A stretch of 64,000 nt of DNA from Apoda limacodes (lineage: Eukaryota; Arthropoda; Insecta; Lepidoptera; Limacodidae). The position numbers and the translations under genes are program-made. Positions 1 through 12,200 of this stretch are shown here, piece by piece (position 1 is the first letter of the stretch; every line of letters starts with the position of its first letter). The notes beneath the pieces are model-generated. The model ran no database searches and was not told the origin of the DNA. It was given only the letters and a program-made list of their open reading frames with translations. The stretch covers positions 30,375,153-30,439,152 of the forward strand of contig OX291545.1 in NCBI GenBank assembly GCA_946406115.1, written 5' to 3'.

Positions 1-1540
1 AAGGATACGAACAAGGCTTTTTGTCTCCCCCTATGCTAAAACCCTACGCTAACTGTGCAAGGGAAATTAATTAACAACAAAAAACAAACCTATAATAAAA
101 ATGTAAGGAATTAAAAAAATATGTCTGTATAACCTGTTAGCCGTGATTGCCACGACAATCCAGATCACATCTGCGACGAGCTTCTTTGAATTAGTCTAGG
201 ATCTTAAAAGGATTTCAGCACATCAAATAACATAAGATCACAAATTCGCTAACTAATAATTTCAGAGGATCCGTCACGATATGTCGTGGGCTACGGTAAC
301 GCAGGACTACACGAACGCGTTAAAAGTTGCAATAGGGAAATTTGTAGACAGCTAACACACACACAACGCACCGCGCTAGCTGCATGCAGGCGGTCCGAGA
401 GAGGGGGTCATTGGGGTTATCTTAAAAAAAAATAAAGGCAAAAGCGGTAGCTAGAAAACAAGACACAAAATAAAGGTGCATGAGGTACTGAACCTGACCG
501 GTAATCAGCAAGTAATGCATTTTGATGCTGAAATCTGATTAGACGAAATATGAAGAAGGCAGTAAATTTTTATTCTTATTATGTACCTATGTGGACTTTC
601 TTGCTTCTACTGTCGTAACAAAGTTATCTCTGTCTAAAAAGAAGCCGAAGATTCGCATAAAATAGTTCGAAAGTGCCCATTTGTGTCCTATATCTACAAT
701 CAAAGTTGTAGTGAACTAGTGACTTTTTCTCAAATATCACAATAGATATAAAATTTTGACAACATAGGCACAAAACACGGCTTACACTCCTTTTCGCGTG
801 TTCGCACGGCGACTCTAGGAAGGTCTAAAGGCGTATAAACTTGGGTTAGAAGTGTGTTAGGGCTTCGTCCTGCGAAAAAAAGATCCAGTTAGAACCTTCT
901 ACAAACCTAAATGCTGAATTAAAAAAGATGCACGAAATAAATTTATGAGACGAAATTAAATGGAAAATCGATAACGACCCCCTCGAACATACCTGAATAT
1001 AGTGGAGTTTTCTCAGAAAAGGTGAGGTTTACAATTGACAAACGGTTTAAAAACACTGGCGGAATTTAATGAAGTAAAAGGGTGTACAAGGATCGTAGCA
1101 AGTGGAAGTCTGCTGTAACTGCATGACTACCCTTTTGATACAAGCGTGATGTCATTTATGTGAGCTTAGGTTCGTTCGTCTTGCTGTGTCTAAATCTTCA
1201 ACGTCTCTTGATAATGCATCTTTACATTTCTAAGTATACCTATTATAATACTACTAATATCTTGATGCATATAGGTTTATTATATGTGCAAGATTGTACT
1301 ATTTGCAGATGACACTTTGCTTGATTATTGATATTGATACAGTCTTTAGGACCTTGAATTTCTCTTAGGGAACTATTTAAGCATATTGATATTTTAACTG
1401 TTCCTTGCCAATATATCTTCGCTTTTATAATGTATGTACGCAAAAATTGAGACTTATTTGCTAAAAATAGTGACCTACACTGTGTTAATACAAGGAATAA
1501 GGATAAATTGGTAATTCCAAAATGTCGTCTTTGCCAGCCA
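1..1540. other. No gene recognised
   Basis: AT-rich sequence without coding signal or a repeat family I can name. A short open stretch after an acceptor-like tttcag at about 265-354 contains RHDMSWATVTQDYTNAL and then a stop. It could be an exon or element fragment, but nothing supports a choice. Confidence 0.4.
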
Positions 1541-2065
1541 GCCAGGTTTTGAAAGAGCCACTTGCATTATTTCGGTAGTTTTAGAACAGATTTGGTTGGC
1601 AATATTATTTTTAGGTGACAACACTGATTTCCCGTCACCCACAAACATTTGACAGTTCGCCGAAACCAACCGCCATCGGTGCATCGAGTCGAAGTTTTAG
1701 GCACTCAAAAGTAAGTTTTTTGTTTCATTTTAGTTGTTTTTTGGTATTTTTTTGTTAACAATTATAAATGGGTTATAGACTCAATTGGTGCATATATTTG
1801 GCTTTGCAGTTGCATAAAAACTTATCTGCTAAAGATCTGATATTGTTGTTATTTTGAAGGTTATATATTTTTGTGGAACAAGTCGTGAAAGAGCCGGGTC
1901 AGTGGGCATTGAAAAAGCCGGCTCTTTCATAACTGGCTCCTTCATAACCTTGAAATTGTTTTTTTGTAAATAATATAAAATAATACTAATATACGTACAA
2001 TGCACGTATAATATACGTACATTTTTTCATAATATTATTAAATTAATTGCTTCAGATATTTCAAT

Positions 2066-3155
2066 ATGGAGAAAGTTGGTCCAAAAAAACGAAAAAGACC
2101 CAATAAATCGGTAATTGAAGAGGCAGTTGCTGAAGTTTTAGAAAAGCGCCAGTCTATAAATAAAACTGCACTTGCCTTAAATATATCGCGGGCTTATTAA
2201 GCAAAAGTAGTTAAAAAAGCAAAGAATACTGGTGAATTACCATATAAACACTGTCCTAATATAGGAAATAAGCGTATTTTCATATCGGAGCAGGAAAACA
2301 ATCTTGCGGACTATTTAAAGACTGCTTCTAAAATGTGCTATGGCTTAACAAGGCATCAAACTTAGAAACTGGCCAATGATATTTGCCCAGATAAATGGAA
2401 AGAAGCCGAAACTGCTAGTGATGATTGGCATAAAGGATTTATGAGCAGACACAAAGATTTAAGTGTGAGAAAACCTGAAAGCACTTCTCTATCCCGTGCA
2501 ACATCCTTTAACAAAACAAATGTAGGAATGTTTTTTGAGAAATTAAGCATTGTTTTACGCAAACACAATTTTCCTGTTATCGAACCCTGGTAAAACGGTG
2601 ACTATTTATGAAGTTGGGCAATTCGTAAGGGAAGCATACCTGACAGCTTTTAGCCCCCAGAATATAACACAAGGATTTTTAAAAACAGGAATTTACCCCT
2701 TGAATTCGAATATATTTAATGAAGAAGAATTCTTATCTTCATATGTTATTGATAGACCGGATCCATTAAAGTCAAATGAAGCTAAAAAGTTGAACATGGA
2801 GGAAGAAAATATTGAAGGTAATTCAAGAGCAACACCTCCGCCTTCTACTCGTCCGAACGCACGTATAGCTGGCAAAGAAAATGATATACCTGACCAGAAT
2901 ATCATACCATCTCCCAGTGTAACATCTACTCCTATAGTTGATGCGATTCCGAGTTCTTCTGGCCAACAAATAATATCACCGGCAACAAAAAGACCATTCT
3001 CCAAAGCGGGCCTAAGACTAAACACTACACGAAAGAGTAGAAAAATGGCATCTACCATAGTAACTGATACTCCGGAAAAAAATAAATTGGAAGAGAAAGA
3101 AGGTAATGCAAAAAAACAAAAAAAATGTTACAAAAAAATCCATAAAAACTCTTAA
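2066..3155 (+). pseudogene. pogo/Tigger/jerky-type transposase pseudogene
   Basis: From the ATG at 2066 one frame reads a basic helix-turn-helix start (KKRKRPNKSVIEEAV), then a Tc5/CENP-B-type second DNA-binding region with WHKGFMSRHKDLSVRKPEST. It is interrupted by stops at 2198-2200 and about 2363. Around 2560 it jumps to another frame that carries only the C-terminal part (SPQNITQGFLKTGIYPLN) and a Ser/Pro/Lys-rich tail ending at 3155. The whole DDE catalytic core between these parts is missing, so the element cannot be autonomous. This is a typical internal-deletion derivative. Confidence 0.7.
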
Positions 3156-3339
3156 TAGAAATTCAAGAAAAAATCCGGAAAATTCTTCTATTCAAAGTGA
3201 CTCATCTGATTCGTCCGATTCTATCGTATTAGCTGAAGTAAAAAAAGGGTTGTTCCAAGCAAAAAAAACTCCAAAACAAACACAAACAGTGATGATTGCA
3301 CAGTTTGTAGCAAGCCATATGGAAACAGTGATCAAGATT

Positions 3340-3413
3340 TGTTTCAATGCAAAATTTATTTCAATGCAAAATTTGTTTCAATGCAAAAAAAGTATTTTAA
3401 TGCAAAATTTGTT
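3340..3413 (+). repeat. Short tandem repeat, unit about 17 bp
   Basis: Four imperfect copies of TTTCAATGCAAAATTTG lie just 3' of the pogo-like reading frame. Confidence 0.6.
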
Positions 3414-4109
3414 TTGGTTGGGCTCATGAGTCTTGTGGCATTAAGGGGCAATTGAATTTTTTTTGTAAGAAATGTTTTTAAGCTTAAAAAAAACATACAT
3501 TTGATGTTCCTAACAGTCTGATAATTATATTTAATGAATAGATAGATATTTAGGCTCAAAAATAGCAATATTATTTTTGAAGTTCTTGGAGATTTAATGA
3601 TGTTGGTTTTGATAGAAGATTTGTTTTTATTTAGAGACTGTTATTAATAAAAAAACCGCCTATAATATGTTAAGATTAAGAAAGCGTTAAAAACGAGTAC
3701 TGAAAATGACTGATAGAATTGTTTTTTTTTGTTAAGAAATGTTAGCAATTACTTAAAAAATATTGCTAGAATTGTATTTAAGTTTTTTTTATGTCGCAGT
3801 TAGTTTTTTTTTGATAATTTTCATAATTACGCGTTGTTATACTAACCGGCTCTTTCAAAACTTATGGCAGCTCTTTCAATACCGAGCTGTGATGAAAGAG
3901 CCGAATGACACATTTTTTTGAAATGCTTATTTAAGATTTTTTATGTATTATTTAAGATTTTTTGGTACGAAATTACGTACTCAAATAAATAAAGAATAAT
4001 TTTTAAAATAAAAAATTACTTCTTTTTCATTACATGTAGTATTTTTTCCTCCGTAAAGAAAACTGGCTCTTTCATGCCACTTCTCCCTACATAGCTCTTT
4101 CGCAATACA

Positions 4110-5080
4110 AAATACATTTTTCTACAATAAAATTCCAGAATATATATGTGTTTAATTTACCCTCAAATTTATTTAAAATATATGATAAAGATTGGTTACT
4201 GAAAAAAATTAAAGCTTTGTATGATATGTTATTACCTAGTGTAAGGCTATATTATATTTCAATATAAAGTCCAAAAAAATTTAAAAGATTAACTGCTGAA
4301 TTTCTTGCCGGTTCTTCTCGGTAGTAAATCATTCCGAAGCGGTGGTGTAAAATTAATAATTAAACTGACGATTCAAAAGTGCTGTTTAAAAGTCTGTTTA
4401 AATAAAAAAGTTTGAGTTTATAAACTATTAAATTTGAACTTCTCACATATTTTTTTGTACCAATTTATAATTAAAACGAATGTTGTCCCTTGACAATCTT
4501 TTTATTAAAATAGTATGGAAAATAAATTGTTTTTAATAGTCCCATCAATTAGTTATCTATCAGTGTTGCCAGCGTTCGACCGGCCGACCGCCGCCCGCTG
4601 ACTTATTACATAGGTAGGTACATCACGAGGAAGGTAGATACTATTATTGATTTTCCATTGTAGGTAAAGCACGACATGAACCTATCGTCGGACATGACTC
4701 GCTTATCAAGTTAACAATCATTTCCATTTAGTTATTTGTCAGATATCATTACCTGACCGTGATGGCGTCACAATCTTTTATTTCTTTGTTTCAAAAAGAT
4801 ATTTAAAATTATTTAATAATTTGAGTCATCAAGAAATTATATTGACTAAGGTATTTAATAAAACAATCTAAATAGAAATCACCACAACTATAATGCATGC
4901 AGAAACATCTACTTACTTTATATATAGATAAAACAGTCTTGTCGCGAAATTTAATTAAAAATCGAACCTACGTAAATGGATACGTCAAATACAATGCATG
5001 CGTCAAAAAGAATGTAAATATTGTTTACATTAATTAATTTCGTTTTAATTTTAGTTTATAAAGGCCTACGCCTAGATTCC
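4110..5080. other. No gene recognised
   Basis: AT-rich spacer with one GC-rich patch at about 4565-4610 that has no open frame of note. Confidence 0.4.
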
Positions 5081-5352
5081 TATCCTACTTCCCATGTTGA
5101 TAATTGTGAAAGTTTGTAAGTTTGTTTGTTTGTTACTAAATTACGCCGCAACGCAGCATCTAATTGAGCTGAAATTTAAAAAAAGGACATAGGCTTAAAA
5201 TCAAAAAACTATAACAGAATTGCACTTGAACAAGCTATAGCTATAGCTTGCTATAACAAACTTCTTTAGTATATAATCAAGGAGTTGCCGTAAAAATCCC
5301 ATTCCGATGACCAAATTTAGGGTGCGTGGAACCGCGGGCAAAAGCTAGTAAT
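5080..5352 (+). repeat. RTE/SINE-type 3' tail
   Basis: It contains the TTTGTTTGTTTGTTACT stretch, an AATTGAGCTGAAATTT segment and the closing GCGGGCAAAAGCTAGT. That order is recurrent in lepidopteran RTE-derived SINE tails. A perfect 20-bp palindrome (5231-5250) lies inside it. Confidence 0.55.
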
Positions 5353-6041
5353 TTATTAAAGTTTTGATAGAATTTTAAAACGTAACAATGTCACAGTCAT
5401 ACACACAAAAATTGCATTTAAAGTATTCATTCAAATCCGTAATAATTTTCAGGAGGTAAGATCTCTATTCTTCTAGTAGGTATATAGTATTTATGTAAGT
5501 AAGTAAGTATATAAGGTACTGTAAAATATAAATTTAAACTTGAATTTCAATTTAAACCTTTTGTTGTACACGATTTAAATTACTAAATTGTTAATCTCCG
5601 CAACTGTTTTAAAATCCGTTTCAAAATATTTATCTCATAAAATAATATAATATATTTATAATAGTCGATTTTAAAATAATTTTTAAATGAAAATGATCTT
5701 TCCTGGAGAAAATCATAAGAGTAATAAATATTTTTTTATTTTATGTCATGATTTTCATTTATAATAAGAGCTAAGAGTTTATACGTAACGACTGAAAATT
5801 GAACTTTTACGGGACCCAATCAATACGTCCTGCAATAGTACCTACCTACAACTTTGATACTGTGCCATCAGATCGTAAGAACAAGCAAGACAGATCATAC
5901 ACACAACACTCGTCAAAGGCCCATTCAGCCACCGACATAATCTACAATAAACCGATAGTTTTCGGTCTACAAATACTGCTTACAAACAAATTAATGTCCC
6001 AAAGAAAAGTGTTCACGTATCAATACTTGTTGTCTTTGTAG

Positions 6042-6224
6042 ATCCAAACCCTGAGCGGTGTTGTGCTGGTGAGCTGGCGACAGCGCGTGTTGGAGAGACA
6101 GATAGAGTATGGTGCGAGGCTAGGGCACGTCGTGCTGAGCCTTGCGAGGATGGAGCTTAACAACTTCTACAAAAACGTCATCCCAGTCGCTGATTACTTC
6201 GACCAGTCCAACATGCTCGTAGCG
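6042..6224 (+). CDS. AK5-like gene, first visible exon
   Basis: Acceptor tgtctttgtag and donor gtaagt bound 61 codons with phase-0 ends. The peptide contains RMELNNFYKNVIPVADYFDQ and ends NMLVA. It is the late part of an adenylate-kinase domain: the helix carrying the NFYKNVIPV segment and the start of the last beta strand. In the expected LID position I see no canonical GR..D pair, so this first domain may be LID-poor, as in other AK5-type first domains (inference). Confidence 0.85.
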
Positions 6225-9200
6225 GTAAGTCGATCAAAATATATAACGAAATAATACTGGCTGTACGTACGTACTCTATCATAGCATGGTCAGAACTAAT
6301 CTTATAATGTTCTGTGGTCAGAACGCAACACAACGAATGCTTGCTTTACACTCCATAACCACAGCCTATACAATTATTATCTACATTCATACAGTCAGTA
6401 AACGCCTTTGATGTAAACAAAATCCCGACTATGGCACTGCGACAAAATGTATGACTGCCTGGACAGCTCCCGACTAGCTATATATGAAAACATTGTCTGG
6501 TCAGGTGTGTTGAGTCCTACATCCACTCGGTGCGTAACGATTGCTCTATCTAGACGCCTTCGATGACCGACTGTATAAATGAAATATATGTTTAGGCTCC
6601 GCCAAAACACAACGAACAACTATTTTATAATATGAAATTATACTATTATGCATAAGTAATATAGAGTATCGTTTAATATTAGAATTCATTGCCATCATTT
6701 AATGGTTATAATACGCTTGCAACACCTGTGGCGTCACTTGCGCGTTGCCGACCATTTAAAAATCTAATAACTTGTTTCTTGAAGAACCGCATACAGTAGT
6801 CTTTAGAGAAAACCTGGCAGGTAGCTTATTCCACAACTCAAAAATTCGCAGGAGGAAGTTTCTCTGAAACCGCACCTTACCTTAATAGGTACGACACGAA
6901 TTTGGCCGATTTTTATATAATTTAATGACGCCACGAGTACAAACGAGCTACGTTACGTCACAGTATAGAAAATAAATTCAATCAAAACCATCACTACTAC
7001 TAAAGAGACACTTTGTTGATCTCCTTCTGAGGGAATATTTTTTCTTTAAAACCTAATAGTTGTATACATATCTACTTTGAATATTTGGTTGTTGGTTATC
7101 TAATTTTATAATGCCTGCCTCATAAATATCGCTCTCTGTTTTAGTATATATATAATTTTTATCAGTTTTAAAATAGCTATTTATAATATTTTTTACTGTT
7201 TAGTAGATAGTAATGTAGATATATTTTAACAAATTATATCACTGGCCCATTAGCTCAGTTGGTTAGAGCGTCGTGCTAATAACGCGAAGGTCGCGGGTTC
7301 GATCCCCTCATGGGCCATACAAGATTTTGTTTTTCATTTACATCAATTTTTAGGGTTCCGTAGTGAACTGGTTAAGAAGAATTCGTATAACGAGACTCCG
7401 GTGTCTGTTCAACCGTCTGTTTGTCATATATAACATAATTTTATTTTATTTGACTAAATATGCGTCACGTTTTTTATAAACTTATTACATAACTTACTAC
7501 TTATTAAGTTTCGTGGACGGAAACATAAGAGCTTTAATCTTCATAAATTTTCATCCCCTTTTTTGGCCCTAGAGTCAAGTCAAGGTCTTTTGATTTTCTA
7601 AAAACGGTAAAATACGTCAATCTTAATATTCAACCTAAAAGCCAAGTAATTCTTTCTTTATTCGTTTATGACTCCCTGAAGTAAATTTTTTAATGTTATT
7701 TAGAGGTAAAATTTGTTTGTTTGTATGTAGGGGGTAATCTCTGCAACTTCCGAACCGATTGTAAAAAAATGTTACACCAAAAGAAAGCTACTCTATCTGT
7801 GAGTTACATAGGTTATAATATACATTTCGATAAGAAATACTTTTTAGTTTAAAAAATATCAATGTATATTATTAAAGTCGTAAGAAAAAGTAACTATTCC
7901 TTTATTTAATTGGAATATATTTGCATATTTTTGAAGATTTTATGTCTAATTCCGGCGGACATAAACGGCTTTAAAAAAAGTTTCAAACAGTTTAAATATT
8001 TGGTACCCCTCTGTTTGAAACTTCACCAGCTTCTACGTAATAATTTGGATTTAAACAACTGGTAACATTAGGTTTAATCATAGACTTGTCTTTAGTAAAC
8101 CGTTTATCAGAATATTTAACAACAAAATTACTGGAAAACCACCACTTAGAAGTTAACAAAACTGAAGTTAATTAATAGTTCGTGGCAAAGTTAAGGTAAA
8201 TGTTAAATAGTATTCAACCAAGAACAAGTAATAATTGTTTAAAAGTTTGAAAATTTAATTCCTACTACAAGCAAACATGTTATAAAACAAGTAGATGTTT
8301 AATAAATCAAAACCCAACTACACAACTGTACACAACCTACATACCTACAAAAAACGTCTTAAATATGTTTATATTAATTCTATTTATTTCGAGGTGCACA
8401 AATTTCCTTATATAGGTAATCAATAACCATACAAGGGGACAAGTAGACTTAACTTGTATATAATAATATATTAAGGAAATGCAAACAAAGCAGCATATTT
8501 TAGCAATGTGCTTATCAAGCCCTTTCATCTGATATCCACATCCACAAGACATATTCAAAAAAAAAAGTGTTCATGTCCTATAATAATAATAACTAGCTCC
8601 GTTCGCGCTAAACATGGTTATCGGCGAGGGATCCCAAGGGAACTCCGTGATTATAGTAAAAAGGTTTGCTATATATTCTATAGCTATAGTTCGACAATGT
8701 CTGTCCCTTAACAATCTCTGTTCTGAAAATAATCTTAATTGGTTGCTCCGCAACGTCGTTGGGCAATAGCAAACGAACAAACCGGTTATGGTTATTCGTG
8801 CGGGAACTTTGAATTTTCTGGGTTAAAATTACCTATTACTTTCTTCATCCCTTCAATAATCTCTGTGACAAATTTCAGCTGAATTGGCTGCTCCATACCG
8901 AAGTGAAGGAATAACAAACAAAGAAACAAATCGATTTTTACAAATATTATTTAGGATAATAAAAAAAAACTTCAATATTTCGAACAAATCAAGCTATGTC
9001 CATAATAATCAGCTTTTGTCGTTTTGAATTAACCAATTATTAGTAACTATCAATAATAAAATATAGAGAAAAAACGATTTAACTATTTAAATCTAATAGC
9101 GGGTATCTAATACAATGACGCTATGACAATATAATGACATCATATCTATATCTTCTATACACATAATAAAATGGCAGGAATGTCAAAACTGTATATTGAA

Positions 9201-12200
9201 TATTTTTTTAAAAGAATACTTGGGGTGTGATCTACAATCGATACCGAAGCCAAAAATATAGTTTTTAGAATTTTTGTCTGTTTGTCTGTTTATCTGTATG
9301 TATGTCCGGGATAAACTCAAAAAGTACTGCATGAATTTACTTCAAATTTGGAACGAATATTATTAAGAAGTCGGGTCAACTTAAAGGCTACATATTGTCA
9401 CGCTATCACCTACTACGGGAACGAGCAGTGAACCTTTTTTTTTTTTTTTTTTTATACCACTAGGGTGGCAAACAAGCTTACGGTCCGCCTGATGGTATGC
9501 GGTCACCGTAGCCTATGGACGCTTGCAACACTAGGGGTATCACTTGCGCGTTGCCGACCCTTCAGAAATCTAATAACTTCTTTCTTTAAGAACTCCATAC
9601 TGTAGTCCTTGCAGAAAACCTTGGCAGGGAGCTCATTCCACAACTTAAGCGTTCGCGGGAGGAAGTTTCTCTGAAACCGCACTGTACGCGACCATTTAGG
9701 TTCTAAAGTGTGAGAATGAATTCCCTGCCGATGGCGAGCGGTGCGATGGTAGAAAGTAGTAAACCTTTATTTCTGCAACGCATTCTGTAACAACGTGTAA
9801 TCTAATTTCATGTCACATATAAACTTAAGTGAGATGAGGAACTAGCTAGATTTTTTCCACGCACACATAGCCATTTATTTACCGACTTCAAAAAAAGGAG
9901 GAGATTCTCAACTCGTAGGATATCTTTTTTTTTAAGTATGTTACCCGATTTCTCGAAGACGCCTGGACTGATTCGAGAAATTCTTTTTTTATTTAAAAGG
10001 TTATACTTTCCAGGTGGTCCTATATTATTATGGTGAATTTAAAACTAAAACTTTTGTAGAAAAAAAATAATTAATGTGAATTTGGAACTGATGAAACGCC
10101 TTTTATGTTGATGATTGTATAAAACTTTGTTACAAGTATGGATGTATTTAGTGTACAATAAATAAAAAGCAGTTCGTCACTCAAAAGAAAAAAAATAAAA
10201 ACTTTTTAACAAAAAAAAAACAACCGGCTTCAAAAAGATGCACTAAAAGGTAAAAATAATAACTAATTTCCAAAAATCTGATCTGAATTACAGTTTGAAG
10301 TTGGTGTCTATGTACCTATGTAACAGTTTATAACACACTTTGCTTGCGTGACACTAACTTAAAACTGTAATTCAGATCAGATTTTTGGAAATTAGTAATT
10401 ATTTTTACCTTTTAGTGCATCTTTTTAAAGCCGGTTGTTTTTTTAATGTTAAAAAATCGTGTAAAGTCATAAAAAAGATGTGTTATAGTTTTTCACTATA
10501 TAAAAAAGGTTTCCTATTTGCTAACTAGATGGCGATTGCGTCGAATTAGATCGCGCTACAATTTCGTTCACAAAAAGTGATGTTATGAGTACCGATGTCG
10601 CCGCCATAACCTGTAGAAACTGGGGTTACCTACGTTGCTATAAGTTATCGTGTGCTTGGTCGAATTCAACGTGAAAACATTTTCCTGAAAAATGAATAAA
10701 TATTGACTTAAATAAACTTCAATCGGACTACTGCTTGGCTATCATTATTATGTGTGTAAATTCTCAGTGTGTAAATTATTTTCTGTTATCTTTTAAACTT
10801 AAAATAATCAAAATGCCTAGAAAACTTTACATTTTGGCTGCGGAGAGCCAAACCACTAATGTTGTTTATCGAGAAGTCCTATAAGTATGTATTTTTACCT
10901 TATTCTGTATTCTTTATCCTTTTTTTTTGTTCCATCTGTTTCAGTCACAAACTTATGACTTAATTCAGCAGAATCACCATACAGTCGTTTATTCAAAGCG
11001 GGCTGAAAATCAGCACTTTTTGAAGGTCAATTTTACAAAAGACAGTCTCCCTCTGGTACTGCACTTCCTGTAGATATGAAATGTAAAGAAGAAACGGGTA
11101 AATGAATATTATTTTAAAAGGCATAATCATAGGTATTTTTGATGCTGTATAGCGTTCACGCAGACGAGGTCGCGGGCAGCAGTTAGTATGGTAATATAGT
11201 GACAGTGTATACTAGTGATCTTTCATAGCTCTATGTAATATTTTTTCATAGGACTATGTTATGTTATTTCATAGGTTTATGTAAGGTTATTTCATAGGAT
11301 TATGTAAGGTTATTTCATAGGACTATGTAAGGTTATTTTATTGGGTTATTTATATTCCTTGGATGTATTTTGTAGATCATTTTGCATGAACGTTTGGGTT
11401 GTGCTACAGTATGGGGTTCTTCACGAAAGAAGTTATTAGATTTTTGAAGGATCGGCAACGTGCGAGTGATGCCCCTGGTGTTGCAAGCGTCCATAGGCTA
11501 CGGTGACCGCTCACCATCGGGCGAACAGTAGGCTTGTTTGCCAAATTAGTGATATAAAAAAATCATTTTTCACATTTAAGGCAGCTGGTTATTATTACAA
11601 CGCTTTTCTCTCTTAATTTTCTTTTTGCTGGCCCCAGAGGTGCCCGTCTGTCCGTTCGTAGTCTGTAGGACTTCTTTACATGTCTTTTTGAGTTCTGCAA
11701 TTTTTCTGTAGGAAGCATTCAAATATTTACTGTCAAGGCGTTCGTAAAAAGAACATTCGCTCGCCCCCTTTGTGTCGACCTTATAGTTGCAAAGTTAGTC
11801 GTCACGAAAAGCTCTTTTAATTTAACGTGAAATATTTTTTAAAATTGGATGAGTAGGTAGTTTTGGACATAACCTCCTACATATAAACTTACAAACATTA
11901 CCTATACATATGAACGCACAACTCAAACTACTGGATCTGGAGACTTGAATTCTTACACAGAGGTTCTCTTATAATGTTGGCTAGTACTGAGAAATAATTT
12001 TACAAAATTTATCACCTGAGGGTGGTAAATGGTGGTTAAAGGTTTGTATGGATATTTTTAAAGGTAAGTGATAAATATTAGTAAATTTTGATGACGTGTT
12101 TTACAATTTTTTTGGAAAACCATCCCCTAGAAGGTGAAATTGGGGACAAAAGTAAGAGAATTCCGATATTTTTGTAGGAAAAACCATAAACAGTTACAGG

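Larger units (their letters stand above)
1885..3906 (+). mobile_element. Degenerate pogo/Tigger-like DNA transposon
   Basis: A region of about 2 kb holds a broken pogo-type transposase (2066-3155). It is edged by opposed copies of a GAAAGAGCC motif: 1887-1896, 1911-1930 and about 1932-1945 on the left; about 3847-3857, 3867-3877 and 3893-3902 on the right. Further copies lie outside, at 1551-1560, 4064-4074 and about 4093-4102. The motif probably marks terminal or subterminal repeats. The exact ends and target duplication could not be fixed by eye. Confidence 0.6.

Noticed and set aside
2693..3058. 121-codon minus-strand open frame
   Set aside because: Antisense shadow of the pogo-type transposase C-terminal frame, which has family resemblance; the shadow has none.
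5799..6041. 80-codon plus-strand frame just upstream of the first visible AK5 exon
   Set aside because: It ends exactly in the polypyrimidine tract and acceptor of the next exon and has no kinase-like residues; intronic.
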